DNA of 25,163 bases from an uncultured Gammaproteobacteria bacterium (GTDB taxonomy: Bacteria > Pseudomonadota > Gammaproteobacteria > Arenicellales > UBA868): contig CAJXBY010000016.1 of NCBI GenBank assembly GCA_913051905.1, positions 1 through 25,163 of the forward strand, given 5' to 3'. The notes under the pieces were generated by a model, which was given only the letters and a program-made list of their open reading frames with translations, made no database searches and was not told the DNA's origin. Positions 16,433 to 24,462 of this stretch are shown here, piece after piece. The first letter of the stretch is position 1; every line of letters begins with the position of its first letter. A program made the translations under genes and the position numbers.

Positions 16433-17905
16433 TCAGCCGACAGCCGGCGTCTCAAAATCGTTCCGCCGGGTCGGCGGCCGCGTGGGTTGCCCGCTGGTGA
16501 GCCCTGATGCTGTCGTGGGACGGGGCGCGGTCTCGCGACCGGCTTCGGGACGTTTGTCCCGCTTCGCGGGTGTCTGCGCAGTGTCTGGCGATGCACGGTC
16601 GGCGGCTGGCGGCCGTTCTGATCCTGCGCTCTCTCCCCGTTTGGATCTTCTGCTGTGCTGGCGGGTAGACCGGGCGTTGGGCTTGCCGTTTCCTTCCCGA
16701 TGCTCTGCGCCGGCCATCGTGGTTTGGGGCTGCACCATCACCGCGTCTGAGATGTCTTTTCGGGTCAGGCTGTGACCGATATAGGCCTCTATGTCCATCA
16801 ATGAGAAGGCGTAGTCTTCACAAGCGAAAGAGATCGCATGGCCGCTGGCTCCGGCCCGGGCAGTGCGGCCCGCCCGATGGACATAGTCCTCGGGGTCCTG
16901 TGGCAGATCGTAGTTGAACACGTGACTGACACTCGGAATGTGCAGACCTCGGGCCGCAACGTCCGTTGCGACCAGCACCTGGCAACGACCCTCGGTAAAC
17001 GCTTTGAGCAGCTTTTCCCGTTTGGGCTGCGGTACGTCGCCGGATTGAACGCCGGTGGAATATCCGTGGCGCTGAAGATGTCGTCCCAGCCGGTCACATG
17101 CGACGCGGGTATTTGCAAATACCAGTATCCGTTCGCCCTTGGTCTTGGCCATGAGTCCAAGCAGCAAGGGAAGTTTCTCGTTGTTCGCAGGGTAGTACAC
17201 CTCTTCGATCAGGCGATCAGCGACCGGGGTGTCGGTTTCGATTTTGACCTCTGCGGGATTGTTCATGTGCTCGTAGGCCAGCTCGTTAACCCGCAGGGAG
17301 AGTGTTGCCGAAAACAGCATGTTCAGCCGCGTCGACGGTGCCGGCATTCTGCGTAGTACATAGCGGATGTCCTTTATAAATCCAAGATCGAACATCCGGT
17401 CGGCTTCATCCAGGACCACAACCTCCACGCCTTTGAGATCAAAAACACCCTGTTTGAAATAGTCGATCAGCCGGCCCGGTGTGCCGATAAGAATGTCTAC
17501 GCCTTTATTGAGGGTTTCTCGCTGCGAGTGATAACCCGTACCGCCGTAGACCAACCCGAGTTTCAGGTCATTGTGTTTACCCAGCACGCTGGCATCCCGG
17601 TAGATCTGTATGGCGAGCTCCCGCGTTGGGGCCAGGATAACCGCCCGTACACTGGTTGACGTGTGGCTATCCAGCGGCGGGTTTGTCAGCAGCCGGCTGA
17701 ATGTGGCCAGTAGAAAAGCGGCCGTTTTACCGGTGCCGGTCTGGGCTTGTCCGGCAACGTCCTGTCCTGCCAGCAGTAGCGGCAGTGATTCGGCCTGGAT
17801 CGGCGTGCAGTACTCAAATCCTGCTTCTTCAAGCCCGAGGAATAGCGTAGTGTGCAGGTTAAATTCGGAGAATTTTTTCTGGGTTAAATGGGAGGCGTTT
17901 TTCAT
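16433..17905 (-). CDS. rhlB: DEAD-box ATP-dependent RNA helicase RhlB
   Basis: This 490-residue protein has every DEAD-box motif: CTPIQ (33-37), AQTGTGKT (54-61), PTRELA (93-98), TPGRL (142-146), DEAD (166-169), SAT, TDVAARG and HRAGRTARAG. Its N-terminus 'HLTQKKFSEFNLH' and the 'ACEDYA...IEAYIGHS' segment are RhlB-specific. In E. coli RhlB is the helicase of the RNA degradosome and unwinds structured mRNA for RNase E and PNPase. The position next to trxA and rho, divergent from them, matches the E. coli arrangement. After about residue 385 comes a ~105-residue tail that is hydrophilic, rich in Arg, Pro, Thr, Ser and Glu, and probably disordered. It may bind RNA or RNase E and is longer than in E. 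coli RhlB (about 421 residues). The ATG is preceded by AAGG. Confidence 0.95.
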   Translation of the reverse strand: MKNASHLTQKKFSEFNLHTTLFLGLEEAGFEYCTPIQAESLPLLLAGQDVAGQAQTGTGKTAAFLLATFSRLLTNPPLDSHTSTSVRAVILAPTRELAIQIYRDASVLGKHNDLKLGLVYGGTGYHSQRETLNKGVDILIGTPGRLIDYFKQGVFDLKGVEVVVLDEADRMFDLGFIKDIRYVLRRMPAPSTRLNMLFSATLSLRVNELAYEHMNNPAEVKIETDTPVADRLIEEVYYPANNEKLPLLLGLMAKTKGERILVFANTRVACDRLGRHLQRHGYSTGVQSGDVPQPKREKLLKAFTEGRCQVLVATDVAARGLHIPSVSHVFNYDLPQDPEDYVHRAGRTARAGASGHAISFACEDYAFSLMDIEAYIGHSLTRKDISDAVMVQPQTTMAGAEHREGNGKPNARSTRQHSRRSKRGESAGSERPPAADRASPDTAQTPAKRDKRPEAGRETAPRPTTASGLTSGQPTRPPTRRNDFETPAVG

Positions 17906-18283
17906 GTTGCCTTGTTGTTGAGATGTGGCGTGCTGTGAACAACCCTGAACCGCGATGTCAGCTCACATGCGGCTTATTCACATAAAATTAGTGTCGTGGC
18001 AAGTGGTCTGACCAGGGGTGTTCGCACTGAATCTCCGGGCAGATTGAGCGCGATACCGGGTTGTAGCAACGGAAAGTGCGTAAAATTGCTTCTTGCTTAT
18101 GGGGGCGGAATTCTGGTAAAAAGCTGTTATCGGGTTTAAACCAGCGGCCTCTGAGAGGCTGAATGCTGAGTACCCGGCGGGTAGCAAGACAGGGCGAACG
18201 CGTGAGTGTAACACAGTGCCCCTGCATCCCTTTCCAAGACAAAAATTCTTCCCGTTAATTTAACGACCAGGAGCACAGGTTTT
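17906..18283. other. Divergent rhlB/trxA intergenic region, non-coding
   Basis: No credible gene is seen in these 378 bp; the minus-strand frames across it have no recognisable protein features. It must hold promoters for both genes. A TAAAAT hexamer (18081-18086) is a possible -10 for trxA but lacks a good -35. On the trxA side three small inverted repeats stand close together: GCCTC/GAGGC (18147-18151, 18155-18159), TACCC/GGGTA (18171-18175, 18179-18183) and CGTTAA/TTAACG (18253-18258, 18260-18265). The last sits just before the trxA ribosome binding site AGGAG (18269-18273). Confidence 0.6.
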
Positions 18284-18616
18284 ATGTCCGACAATAACAA
18301 CATCGTACACGTCACCAATGAATCCTTTGAACAGGAAGTGCTCCAATCGGATTTGCCCGTTTTGATTGATTACTGGGCCGAATGGTGTGGTCCGTGCAAG
18401 TCGATCGCGCCGGTACTGGAACAAGTGGCTGACGAATATCAGGGAAAAATAAAGGTGGCCAAACTGAATGTCGACGACTACGGCGAAAAGGCTGCAGAGT
18501 ATGCTATCCGCTCTATACCTACCCTGATGTTGTTCAAAAACGGAAACGTTCAGGAAACGCGGGTCGGTGCTCTGTCCAAAGCGCAGCTGACCACTCTGAT
18601 CGATGAGAACCTTTGA
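18284..18616 (+). CDS. trxA: Thioredoxin
   Basis: This 110-residue protein has the active site WCGPC (C35, C38) and the cis-proline loop SIPT (P79). Its length and fold match E. coli thioredoxin 1. It is a cytosolic protein-disulfide reductase that is recharged by thioredoxin reductase and NADPH, and it supplies electrons to ribonucleotide reductase, PAPS reductase and methionine sulfoxide reductases. The start ATG 18284 has AGGAG 10 nt upstream. It lies between divergent rhlB and downstream rho, the standard gammaproteobacterial order. A 222-bp spacer with a hairpin and a C-rich tract separates it from rho. Confidence is high, although a second thioredoxin gene elsewhere in the genome cannot be excluded. 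Confidence 0.97.
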   Translation: MSDNNNIVHVTNESFEQEVLQSDLPVLIDYWAEWCGPCKSIAPVLEQVADEYQGKIKVAKLNVDDYGEKAAEYAIRSIPTLMLFKNGNVQETRVGALSKAQLTTLIDENL

Positions 18617-18627
18617 CTCAGTAAATC

Positions 18628-18671
18628 CACCGGTGCGTCGCTGTTCCGGCTGTCTGGACGCGAGACCGGTG
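18628..18671 (+). terminator. Hairpin after trxA, possible terminator or processing site
   Basis: CACCGGT (18628-18634) pairs with ACCGGTG (18665-18671), and GCGTC (18635-18639) pairs with GACGC (18657-18661). This gives 12 bp with a 3-nt bulge and a 17-nt loop, beginning 12 nt after the trxA stop. No clean T run follows, so it could instead stabilise the trxA mRNA end. Confidence 0.35.
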
Positions 18672-18685
18672 ATAGTGTTAGATTG

Positions 18686-18753
18686 AAACCAACAGGCCAA
18701 AAGCCTTACCTGCTTACCCCAACACTGCCTTCCAACTGAATTTCCCCGACTCC
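18686..18753 (+). promoter_or_regulatory. C-rich, G-poor tract in the rho leader (candidate rut site)
   Basis: In these 68 bases the plus strand has 28 C and 7 G, a 4:1 excess, whereas flanking sequence is roughly balanced. Unstructured RNA with a C-over-G excess is the known hallmark of Rho loading (rut) sites, and rho in E. coli is autoregulated by attenuation in its leader. The tract ends 85 bp before the rho start, in the right place for such control. Function is inferred. Confidence 0.45.
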
Positions 18754-18838
18754 GGCGGCAAGTTCCCAGCCCGGAACCGTGCGACCGGGGCGGTACCACA
18801 GCCGTATCGGCCAGACCGGCAACCCTGAGATCAGACCC

Positions 18839-20110
18839 ATGTCCTTAAGCCTCACCGAACTGAAAGAGAAAACACCGACTGAACTGGCCGAAGTGGCCCG
18901 TTCGCTCAAGCTCGACAATGTCACGCGGCTGCGAAAGCAAGACCAGATATTCGCCATTTTGAAGTCCCAGGCCAAGCGGGGAGAGAAAATCAAGGGTGAA
19001 GGTGTGGTGGAAATCCTTCAGGATGGTTTCGGGTTTCTGCGCTCTGCCGGCAGTTCCTACCTCGCAGGTCCCGATGACATCTACGTCTCGCCCAGCCAGA
19101 TCAGGCGTTTCAGTTTGCGGACGGGTGACACCCTGACCGGCCTGATCCGACCGCCGAAGGATTCCGAGCGCTATTTTGCGCTGCTCAAAGTGGAGACGAT
19201 CAACTATCAGGCACCCGAGGAAGCCAAGAACAAGATCCTGTTTGAAAACCTGACGCCGCTGCATCCGGACGAGCGTATGCGTCTTGAGCAGGAAAAGGGG
19301 GAGAACAGCTCTTCGGAGGCACTGACGGCGCGGGTCATCGACCTGGTCTCGCCGATCGGCAAGGGTCAGCGGGGGTTGCTGGTGTCGGCACCGAAAACCG
19401 GCAAGACAGTCATGCTGCAACAGATTGCCCATTCGATCACGGCCTCGGAACCGGATTGTATTCTGATGGTCTTGCTGATCGACGAGCGGCCGGAAGAGGT
19501 TACGGAGATGGAGCGCACCGTCCGCGGTGAAGTCATTTCCTCGACCTTCGACGAACCAGCTTCACGCCATGTTCAGGTTGCGGAGATGGTGATCGAAAAA
19601 GCCAAGCGGCTGGTGGAGCACAAGAAAGATGTCGTCATTCTGCTCGATTCGATTACCCGCTTAGCCCGGGCCTACAACACGGTGCAGCCGGCATCGGGCA
19701 AGGTGCTGACCGGTGGCGTGGATGCCAATGCGCTGCAGAAGCCGAAACGTTTTTTCGGTGCCGCGCGAAACATCGAAGAAGGCGGCAGCCTGACCATCAT
19801 CGCGACGGCCCTCATCGATACCGGCTCGAAGATGGATGACGTGATTTATGAGGAGTTCAAAGGCACCGGTAATATGGAGATTCACCTGGATCGCCGTATT
19901 GCTGAAAAACGGGTCTACCCGGCCATGGTCATCAGCCGGTCCGGAACACGCCGTGAAGAACTCCTGACCGATCCGACGGAACTGCAGAAGATCTGGCTGC
20001 TGCTGAAGTTGCTGCATCCGATGGATGATCTGGAGGCAATCGAGTTCCTGCTCGACAAGCTGCGTGCGACCAAGAGCAACGCGGAGTTTTTCAAATCCAT
20101 GAACCGCTGA
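18839..20110 (+). CDS. rho: Transcription termination factor Rho
   Basis: With ATG 18839 the protein is 423 residues, against 419 in E. coli, and starts [20 protein letters not shown]. The open frame runs 20 codons further upstream but that extension is not Rho-like. Domains in order are: the N-terminal helix bundle (1-45), the cold-shock-like RNA-binding domain with GFGFLRS (63-69) and the RxGD segment, and the RecA-type ATPase with Walker A KTGKT (186-190). The [10 protein letters not shown] stretch, the Q-loop TGGVDANAL and the R-loop [19 protein letters not shown] follow. Rho is a hexameric RNA-dependent helicase that ends transcription of untranslated RNA. All catalytic and RNA-binding loops look intact. 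The ribosome binding site is weak (GAGA near 18827), in keeping with leader-based control. Confidence 0.97.
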   Translation: MSLSLTELKEKTPTELAEVARSLKLDNVTRLRKQDQIFAILKSQAKRGEKIKGEGVVEILQDGFGFLRSAGSSYLAGPDDIYVSPSQIRRFSLRTGDTLTGLIRPPKDSERYFALLKVETINYQAPEEAKNKILFENLTPLHPDERMRLEQEKGENSSSEALTARVIDLVSPIGKGQRGLLVSAPKTGKTVMLQQIAHSITASEPDCILMVLLIDERPEEVTEMERTVRGEVISSTFDEPASRHVQVAEMVIEKAKRLVEHKKDVVILLDSITRLARAYNTVQPASGKVLTGGVDANALQKPKRFFGAARNIEEGGSLTIIATALIDTGSKMDDVIYEEFKGTGNMEIHLDRRIAEKRVYPAMVISRSGTRREELLTDPTELQKIWLLLKLLHPMDDLEAIEFLLDKLRATKSNAEFFKSMNR

Positions 20111-20135
20111 GCCGGCTTGCCGGGCGCCGGTGATT

Positions 20136-20176
20136 GGAATATTATCTCGCCCCCGATTTGTGCTCTGCAATATTCC
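20136..20176 (+). promoter_or_regulatory. Inverted repeat in the rpmE leader, adjoining its ribosome binding site
   Basis: GGAATATT (20136-20143) and AATATTCC (20169-20176) are perfect 8-bp arms around a 25-nt loop. The right arm ends directly before GGAG (20177-20180), the rpmE Shine-Dalgarno, so the hairpin could mask or present it. bL31 is reported to repress its own mRNA in E. coli through the leader; a similar role here is inferred. Confidence 0.45.
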
Positions 20177-20189
20177 GGAGATCAGTGCC

Positions 20190-20390
20190 ATGAAGGCTGA
20201 CATCCACCCTGCCTACGAGGCCATCAAGGTCACCTGCCAGTGTGGCAACACATTCTCGACGCGTTCCACACTGGGCAACGATCTGCACGTTGAGATCTGT
20301 TCGGCTTGTCATCCGTTTTATACCGGCCAGCAGAAGATCATCGACACAGCAGGCCGAGTCGGCAAATTCCAGAAGAAGTACGGCAGGTAA
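20190..20390 (+). CDS. rpmE: Ribosomal protein bL31 (zinc-binding, C+ form)
   Basis: ATG 20190 gives a 66-residue protein starting [20 protein letters not shown], a clear bL31 N-terminus. GGAG lies 9 nt upstream; the longer frame from 20130 would pass through the leader hairpin and is not L31-like. The four cysteines C16, C18, C37 and C40 are all present, which marks the zinc-binding C+ form as opposed to the C- paralogue used under zinc limitation. The protein sits in the large subunit and helps to form the B1b intersubunit bridge. It follows rho by 79 bp on the same strand and could share its transcript. Confidence 0.96.
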   Translation: MKADIHPAYEAIKVTCQCGNTFSTRSTLGNDLHVEICSACHPFYTGQQKIIDTAGRVGKFQKKYGR

Positions 20391-20410
20391 ACCCCCGCCC
20401 CTTCGGCTCT

Positions 20411-21283
20411 TTGCTCCTCCGCCCCGCCGCCGCATCCGGGCGCTCTGGGGGCTGTAGCGGTTCTCGCCTGGCGTGGTTCGCGCTGTGCTTGTTTCTGGCC
20501 TTTGGGCCCAGCCCGACCCTGTCTGCTGATACCCGGCAGGTCCAGGTGCGACATGTGGTCGATGGTGATACGCTGGTTCTGGACAGTGGTGAGACGGTCC
20601 GCCTCGCAGGGATCAATACACCGGAGCTGGGGCAGAATGGTCAGCCGGACCAGCCGCTGGCCGCGGCGGCGACCCGCGCACTTCGTGGGTTGGTCGGTGC
20701 AGGCACCGTGGTGCTCGAGGAGGCGACGGAGCGAGAGGACCGTTATGGACGCACTCTGGCCTACCTGACGACAGCCGACGGCAGGAGTATCCAGGCCCAG
20801 CTGCTTCGCCGAGGTCTCGCCAGTGCGGTTGCCGTGTCTCCCAACGTGCGTTATCTGCAGCGCTATGCTGAAAGCGAGCGCGCTGCACTGGCCGAAAAGA
20901 GCGGAATCTGGGGTCTGCCCTACTACCGGCCGCGGCCGGCTACATCAAAAGCCGCCGGTCGCGGGGGTTACGCCTTTGTCTACGGCAAGGTCCAGCGCAT
21001 CGAGATCGGGGACCGTTGGTTTGCGTTCAGTCTGGCCAAACACTTTGTCATCTTGGTTCCGCGTACCGACTGGGTGCGCTATTTTGACTACCCCCCCTGC
21101 AGTCTGGACCGGTCCCAGATTGCGGTCAGGGGCTGGGTCTCAACCCGGGGTAAGCGCAGCCGGGTCGTCATCAAGCATCCGTTCATGCTCGAGCGCTGCG
21201 GCCGCGACCCGGTCGCGCTGTGTCCTGAGCGTACAGCACGTCGAACCCTGCCGGAGGCAGGCCCCGCAGTGCTTTGTGGCTGA
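20411..21283 (+). CDS. Secreted thermonuclease-like (SNase family) protein
   Basis: The SNase domain starts at VRHVVDGDTLVLDSG and carries the family's catalytic residues: R64 in TVRLAGI, E72 in NTPELG and R114 in RYGRTLAYL (numbered from TTG 20411). A hydrophobic signal segment (about 20-39) ending at TLSA precedes it, so the protein is likely exported. The ~100 residues after 'GIWG' form a second, beta-rich domain ('YGKVQRIEIGDRWFAFSLAKHFVIL') that may be an OB-type nucleic-acid-binding fold. The open frame extends back into rpmE, but the extension is unlikely to be translated. TTG 20411 is the first in-frame candidate after the rpmE stop, and no good ribosome binding site supports it, so the start is uncertain. 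The next gene begins about 60 bp later. Expected activity is calcium-dependent cleavage of DNA or RNA. Confidence 0.8.
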   Translation: MLLRPAAASGRSGGCSGSRLAWFALCLFLAFGPSPTLSADTRQVQVRHVVDGDTLVLDSGETVRLAGINTPELGQNGQPDQPLAAAATRALRGLVGAGTVVLEEATEREDRYGRTLAYLTTADGRSIQAQLLRRGLASAVAVSPNVRYLQRYAESERAALAEKSGIWGLPYYRPRPATSKAAGRGGYAFVYGKVQRIEIGDRWFAFSLAKHFVILVPRTDWVRYFDYPPCSLDRSQIAVRGWVSTRGKRSRVVIKHPFMLERCGRDPVALCPERTARRTLPEAGPAVLCG

Positions 21284-21343
21284 TGCTGCATAATCAACCA
21301 CGCGCCAGTGGCTGAAGATCGGCGTCATACGGCAGGAGTGCGT

Positions 21344-21943
21344 TTGAACATTCAGAGACTGTTGATCCCGGTGGCATTGCTGGTGGCGGCCGCAATGGTC
21401 GTTCTGGCGGCCAGTCTGTGGATCCGGCACCAGGGTCGGGAAGCGGAAAACCCGTATGCGCATATTGGCGGTGACTTCACACTGGCCTCGAAAACCGGGC
21501 CCGTTTCGCTGTCGTCATTCAATGGCAAGGTCGTACTGCTGTTTTTCGGCTACACCCATTGCCCGGATGTGTGCCCGACTGAGCTCGCGAAAATGCGGGC
21601 CGCCTTCGATACGCTGAAAAAAAGAGAAGCGGAACAGGTCTCCGGGATTTTTATCAGCGTGGACACTGACCGGGATACGCCGGAGACGGCGAGTGATTAT
21701 GCGGCTTTTTTCCACGAACGGATCATCGGGTTGTCGGGCAGTGCCGAGGAGATCTCGGCCGTGGCCAAACGTTACTTTGCCCTGTACCAGAAAGCGCCGG
21801 CTGCCAAGGGTGTGTCGGATTACACCGTAGACCACTCGGCGACCATCTACCTGATCAGCCGGGAGGGTCTTGTTCAGGGGCTGATGCGCACACCGACGGT
21901 CGGTGAGATGGTGCACGCCATACGCGATGCCCTGTCCAGCTGA
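21344..21943 (+). CDS. SCO1/SenC/PrrC family copper chaperone
   Basis: From TTG 21344 the protein has 199 residues. AGGAG (21334-21338) sits 5 nt before this TTG and overlaps the GTG at 21338, which argues against that GTG; a GTG at 21308 has no ribosome binding site. A single N-terminal helix (about 5-26) anchors it to the inner membrane, with the thioredoxin-like domain in the periplasm. The copper site is complete: CPDVC with C73 and C77, and H164 in VDHSATIYL. SCO proteins deliver copper to the CuA centre of cytochrome c oxidase or act as thiol redox proteins. No oxidase genes are in the window. The prmB start overlaps its last 17 bases. Confidence 0.92.
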   Translation: MNIQRLLIPVALLVAAAMVVLAASLWIRHQGREAENPYAHIGGDFTLASKTGPVSLSSFNGKVVLLFFGYTHCPDVCPTELAKMRAAFDTLKKREAEQVSGIFISVDTDRDTPETASDYAAFFHERIIGLSGSAEEISAVAKRYFALYQKAPAAKGVSDYTVDHSATIYLISREGLVQGLMRTPTVGEMVHAIRDALSS

Positions 21944-22850
21944 CTGGCCGTTACCCGACCGGGAATTGTCGCTCCAGGCGTGTGTAGCGGCCGTGGAACG
22001 GCAGCTCGAACAGGCCAGTCTTTACTTCGGACACGGTACCGACAACGCCCATGACGAGGCCGCGTGGTTGGTTATGATGGCTTCGGGTATCAATGTTGGG
22101 GGCTTCGAGGGGGACTGGCAGCAGACACTGGTGTCGTCTCAGCTGCGGGAGGTCCGTAAGCTGGCAGACGAGCGGATCAGCAGCCGTCGACCGCTGGCGT
22201 ATCTGGTGAACCGGGCCTGGTTCGCTGGCCACGAATTCTACATCGATGAGCGGGCCATCGTCCCGCGTTCACACATCGCCGAATGGCTGCCCGAACGGTT
22301 CGAACCCTGGCTGGACGCGACCGCTGTCAACCGGGTACTTGATCTTTGTACCGGCAGCGGTTGTATTGCGGTAGCGCTTGCCCTAGCGTTCCCCGGGTCA
22401 CTGGTGCATGCTGCGGATCTCTCGGTTGCGGCGCTCGAAGTTGCATCCATTAACGTTGCACGTCACAAGGTCGAGGACCAGGTGCGGCTAGTGTGCTCTG
22501 ACCTGTTCGAGGAACTTAAAGGCAGTTGCTACGATCTCATCGTCTGCAACCCACCTTATGTCAGTGACAGTCTGATCGCAGATCTGCCGGCTGAGTACCT
22601 GCACGAGCCGGCACAGGCATTTGCTGCGGGCTGCGATGGGCTTGATTTAGTTCGACGGCTGCTGTCGAAAGCCCGCCGGTTTCTTACTGACAACGGTACA
22701 CTGGTGATGGAGGTTGGCAGCGCAGCAGCTGCGGTCGAGAGTACCTGGCCGGAGGTTCCGTTTACGTGGCTGGCGTCGGCCCACGGTGAGCCGGTGGTTC
22801 TGGTTCTAACAGCCGGTGAACTGGATCACTACGCCGGTCAATTTCGATGA
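21927..22850 (+). CDS. prmB: Ribosomal protein uL3 N5-glutamine methyltransferase PrmB
   Basis: ATG 21927 gives 307 residues, close to E. coli PrmB (310); a GTG at 21903 is an alternative. The SAM-binding motif is LDLCTGSGCIA (138-148), and the catalytic glutamine-binding motif is NPPYV (208-212). The 'NRAWFAGHEFYIDERAIVPRS' stretch (95-115) and 'LPAEYLHEP...GLDLVRRLL' are typical of PrmB rather than of PrmC, which modifies release factors. The enzyme methylates a glutamine of uL3 and helps 50S assembly. It overlaps the SCO gene by 17 bp, so it is probably translated from the same mRNA, and it converges with the rubredoxin gene 18 bp downstream. Confidence 0.92.
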   Translation: MPCPADWPLPDRELSLQACVAAVERQLEQASLYFGHGTDNAHDEAAWLVMMASGINVGGFEGDWQQTLVSSQLREVRKLADERISSRRPLAYLVNRAWFAGHEFYIDERAIVPRSHIAEWLPERFEPWLDATAVNRVLDLCTGSGCIAVALALAFPGSLVHAADLSVAALEVASINVARHKVEDQVRLVCSDLFEELKGSCYDLIVCNPPYVSDSLIADLPAEYLHEPAQAFAAGCDGLDLVRRLLSKARRFLTDNGTLVMEVGSAAAAVESTWPEVPFTWLASAHGEPVVLVLTAGELDHYAGQFR

Positions 22851-22868
22851 GGTTGAGGGCTCCTTCGC

Positions 22869-23039
22869 TCAGATTTCGATCATTTCGAAGTCAGCCTTGG
22901 TGGCATCGCAGTCCGGACACTGCCAAGTATCAGGGATGTCCTCCCAGCGGGTCCCGGGGGCGAGGCCTTCTTCCGGAAGACCGGCTTCCTCGTCGTAGAT
23001 AAAACCACAGATGACACACATATAGGTTTTGTATTCCAT
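22869..23039 (-). CDS. Rubredoxin
   Basis: The minus strand from ATG 23039 to TGA 22869-22871 encodes 56 residues starting [20 protein letters not shown] and ending FEMIEI. Both iron knuckles are present: C8-x2-C11 with the following Gly, and C41-P-D-C44. The central '[11 protein letters not shown]' segment is a standard rubredoxin core. The protein binds one Fe(Cys)4 and carries single electrons, for example to alkane hydroxylases, oxygen or peroxide reductases, or other partners. It is divergent from hemL across 127 bp, a pairing seen in various Gammaproteobacteria, where thiE is often also present; thiE is absent here. The gene converges with prmB. No strong ribosome binding site is visible. 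Confidence 0.95.
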   Translation of the reverse strand: MEYKTYMCVICGFIYDEEAGLPEEGLAPGTRWEDIPDTWQCPDCDATKADFEMIEI

Positions 23040-23166
23040 GCCGGGTCTAATCAGAACTGAAAGCGCAGCATTCTAACGCAAAGGAGTCGTCCTAAGGACA
23101 CAATGAAAGTGATTGAATGTCGCCAGCGGCACAGGGACCACGACTTTTAAGATACGGAGAGACCAG

Positions 23167-24462
23167 ATGAAAAACGCCAACCAGGAACTGTTCGACAGGG
23201 CGCTGAAATTCATTCCAGGCGGCGTCAATTCGCCGGTCCGTGCCTTCAAGGCCGTCGGCGGGGCGCCGGTGTTTATTGAACACGCCAAGGGACCGTTGAT
23301 CCACGACCAGCAAGGCAATGCCTATATCGATTATGTTGGGTCGTGGGGTCCGATGATTCTGGGCCATGCTGATCCGGATGTGGTGGCAGCGGTCCAGGAA
23401 GCGGCCACGAGGGGATTGAGCTTCGGCACACCCACGACGATGGAAACGGAGCTGGCCGAGCTCTTGTGCGCCAGCGTACCGTCCGTAGAACAGGTCCGAA
23501 TGGTCAATTCCGGTACCGAGGCTACGATGAGTGCGATCCGCCTGGCTCGCGGGTTCACCGGCCGGGACAAGGTGATCAAATTCCAGGGTTGTTATCACGG
23601 TCACGCAGACGGACTGCTGGTCAAGGCCGGTTCCGGTGCTCTGACCCTGGGAGTGCCCACGTCACCTGGGGTACCCGCCAGCATGGCCGAGCACACGCTG
23701 ACGCTTGAATACAATGACCTTGACCAGGTCGCTGAAGCGTTTACTGCGTTCGGTGACGAGCTGGCGGCGGTGATCGTCGAACCGGTGGCGGGAAACATGA
23801 ACTGTGTCCCGCCGGCCGAGGGTTTTCTTGAAGGCCTTAAGGATTTGTGCACAAGTGCAGGGGCGCTGCTGATCTTCGACGAGGTGATGACCGGCTTTCG
23901 GGTCGCCGCCGGCGGCGCTCAGGCCCTCTACGGCGTAGTGCCCGATCTCACCACCCTGGGCAAAGTGGTCGGTGGCGGGATGCCTGTCGGTGCGTTCGGT
24001 GGTCGAGCGGACATCATGGCTCACCTCGCACCCACGGGTGCGGTTTATCAGGCAGGCACCTTATCAGGCAATCCGCTGGCTATGGCCGCGGGTCTTGCGA
24101 CCCTGCGCAAGGTACTGGTAGATGGCTTCTTTGAACGCGTCGGTGCGAGGACGGAATCGCTGGTCAGGGGACTGCGCGGCGCTGCCGCGACCGCCGGAGT
24201 GGGACTCGCCACCAACCGTGTGGGCGCAATGTTCGGTCTGTTTTTTACCGATGCCCAGTCGGTCACGAGTTTCAGCGAGGTGATGGCGTGTGACAGCGCG
24301 CTCTTCGGTCGATTCTTCCATGGCATGTTGCGTTCGGGAATTTACCTCGCTCCATCTGCGTTCGAGGCAGGGTTCGTCTCTGATGCCCACAGCGATGCGG
24401 AGATCCAGAAAACGATCAAAGCCGCGGGTCAGGTTCTGTTATCGATCAGTCGAGAAAATTGA
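23167..24462 (+). CDS. hemL: Glutamate-1-semialdehyde 2,1-aminomutase
   Basis: ATG 23167, with GGAGAG 5 nt upstream, gives 431 residues (E. coli 426) starting [20 protein letters not shown]. An upstream frame start at 23113 is not needed. The PLP-binding lysine is K266 in [10 protein letters not shown], matching K265 in E. coli. The active-site loop GCYHGHADG (141-149), [10 protein letters not shown] (236-245) and [10 protein letters not shown] are all intact. The enzyme makes 5-aminolevulinate from glutamate-1-semialdehyde, the C5 route to haem and other tetrapyrroles used by Gammaproteobacteria. Its last 17 bases overlap the end of the convergent membrane-protein gene. Confidence 0.97.
   Translation: MKNANQELFDRALKFIPGGVNSPVRAFKAVGGAPVFIEHAKGPLIHDQQGNAYIDYVGSWGPMILGHADPDVVAAVQEAATRGLSFGTPTTMETELAELLCASVPSVEQVRMVNSGTEATMSAIRLARGFTGRDKVIKFQGCYHGHADGLLVKAGSGALTLGVPTSPGVPASMAEHTLTLEYNDLDQVAEAFTAFGDELAAVIVEPVAGNMNCVPPAEGFLEGLKDLCTSAGALLIFDEVMTGFRVAAGGAQALYGVVPDLTTLGKVVGGGMPVGAFGGRADIMAHLAPTGAVYQAGTLSGNPLAMAAGLATLRKVLVDGFFERVGARTESLVRGLRGAAATAGVGLATNRVGAMFGLFFTDAQSVTSFSEVMACDSALFGRFFHGMLRSGIYLAPSAFEAGFVSDAHSDAEIQKTIKAAGQVLLSISREN

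Noticed and set aside
17978..18242. Two overlapping minus-strand frames of 78 and 84 codons in the rhlB/trxA spacer
   Set aside because: Composition is unlike a protein (scattered Cys, Arg and His, no domain), they overlap each other, and they occupy the expected promoter region of trxA.
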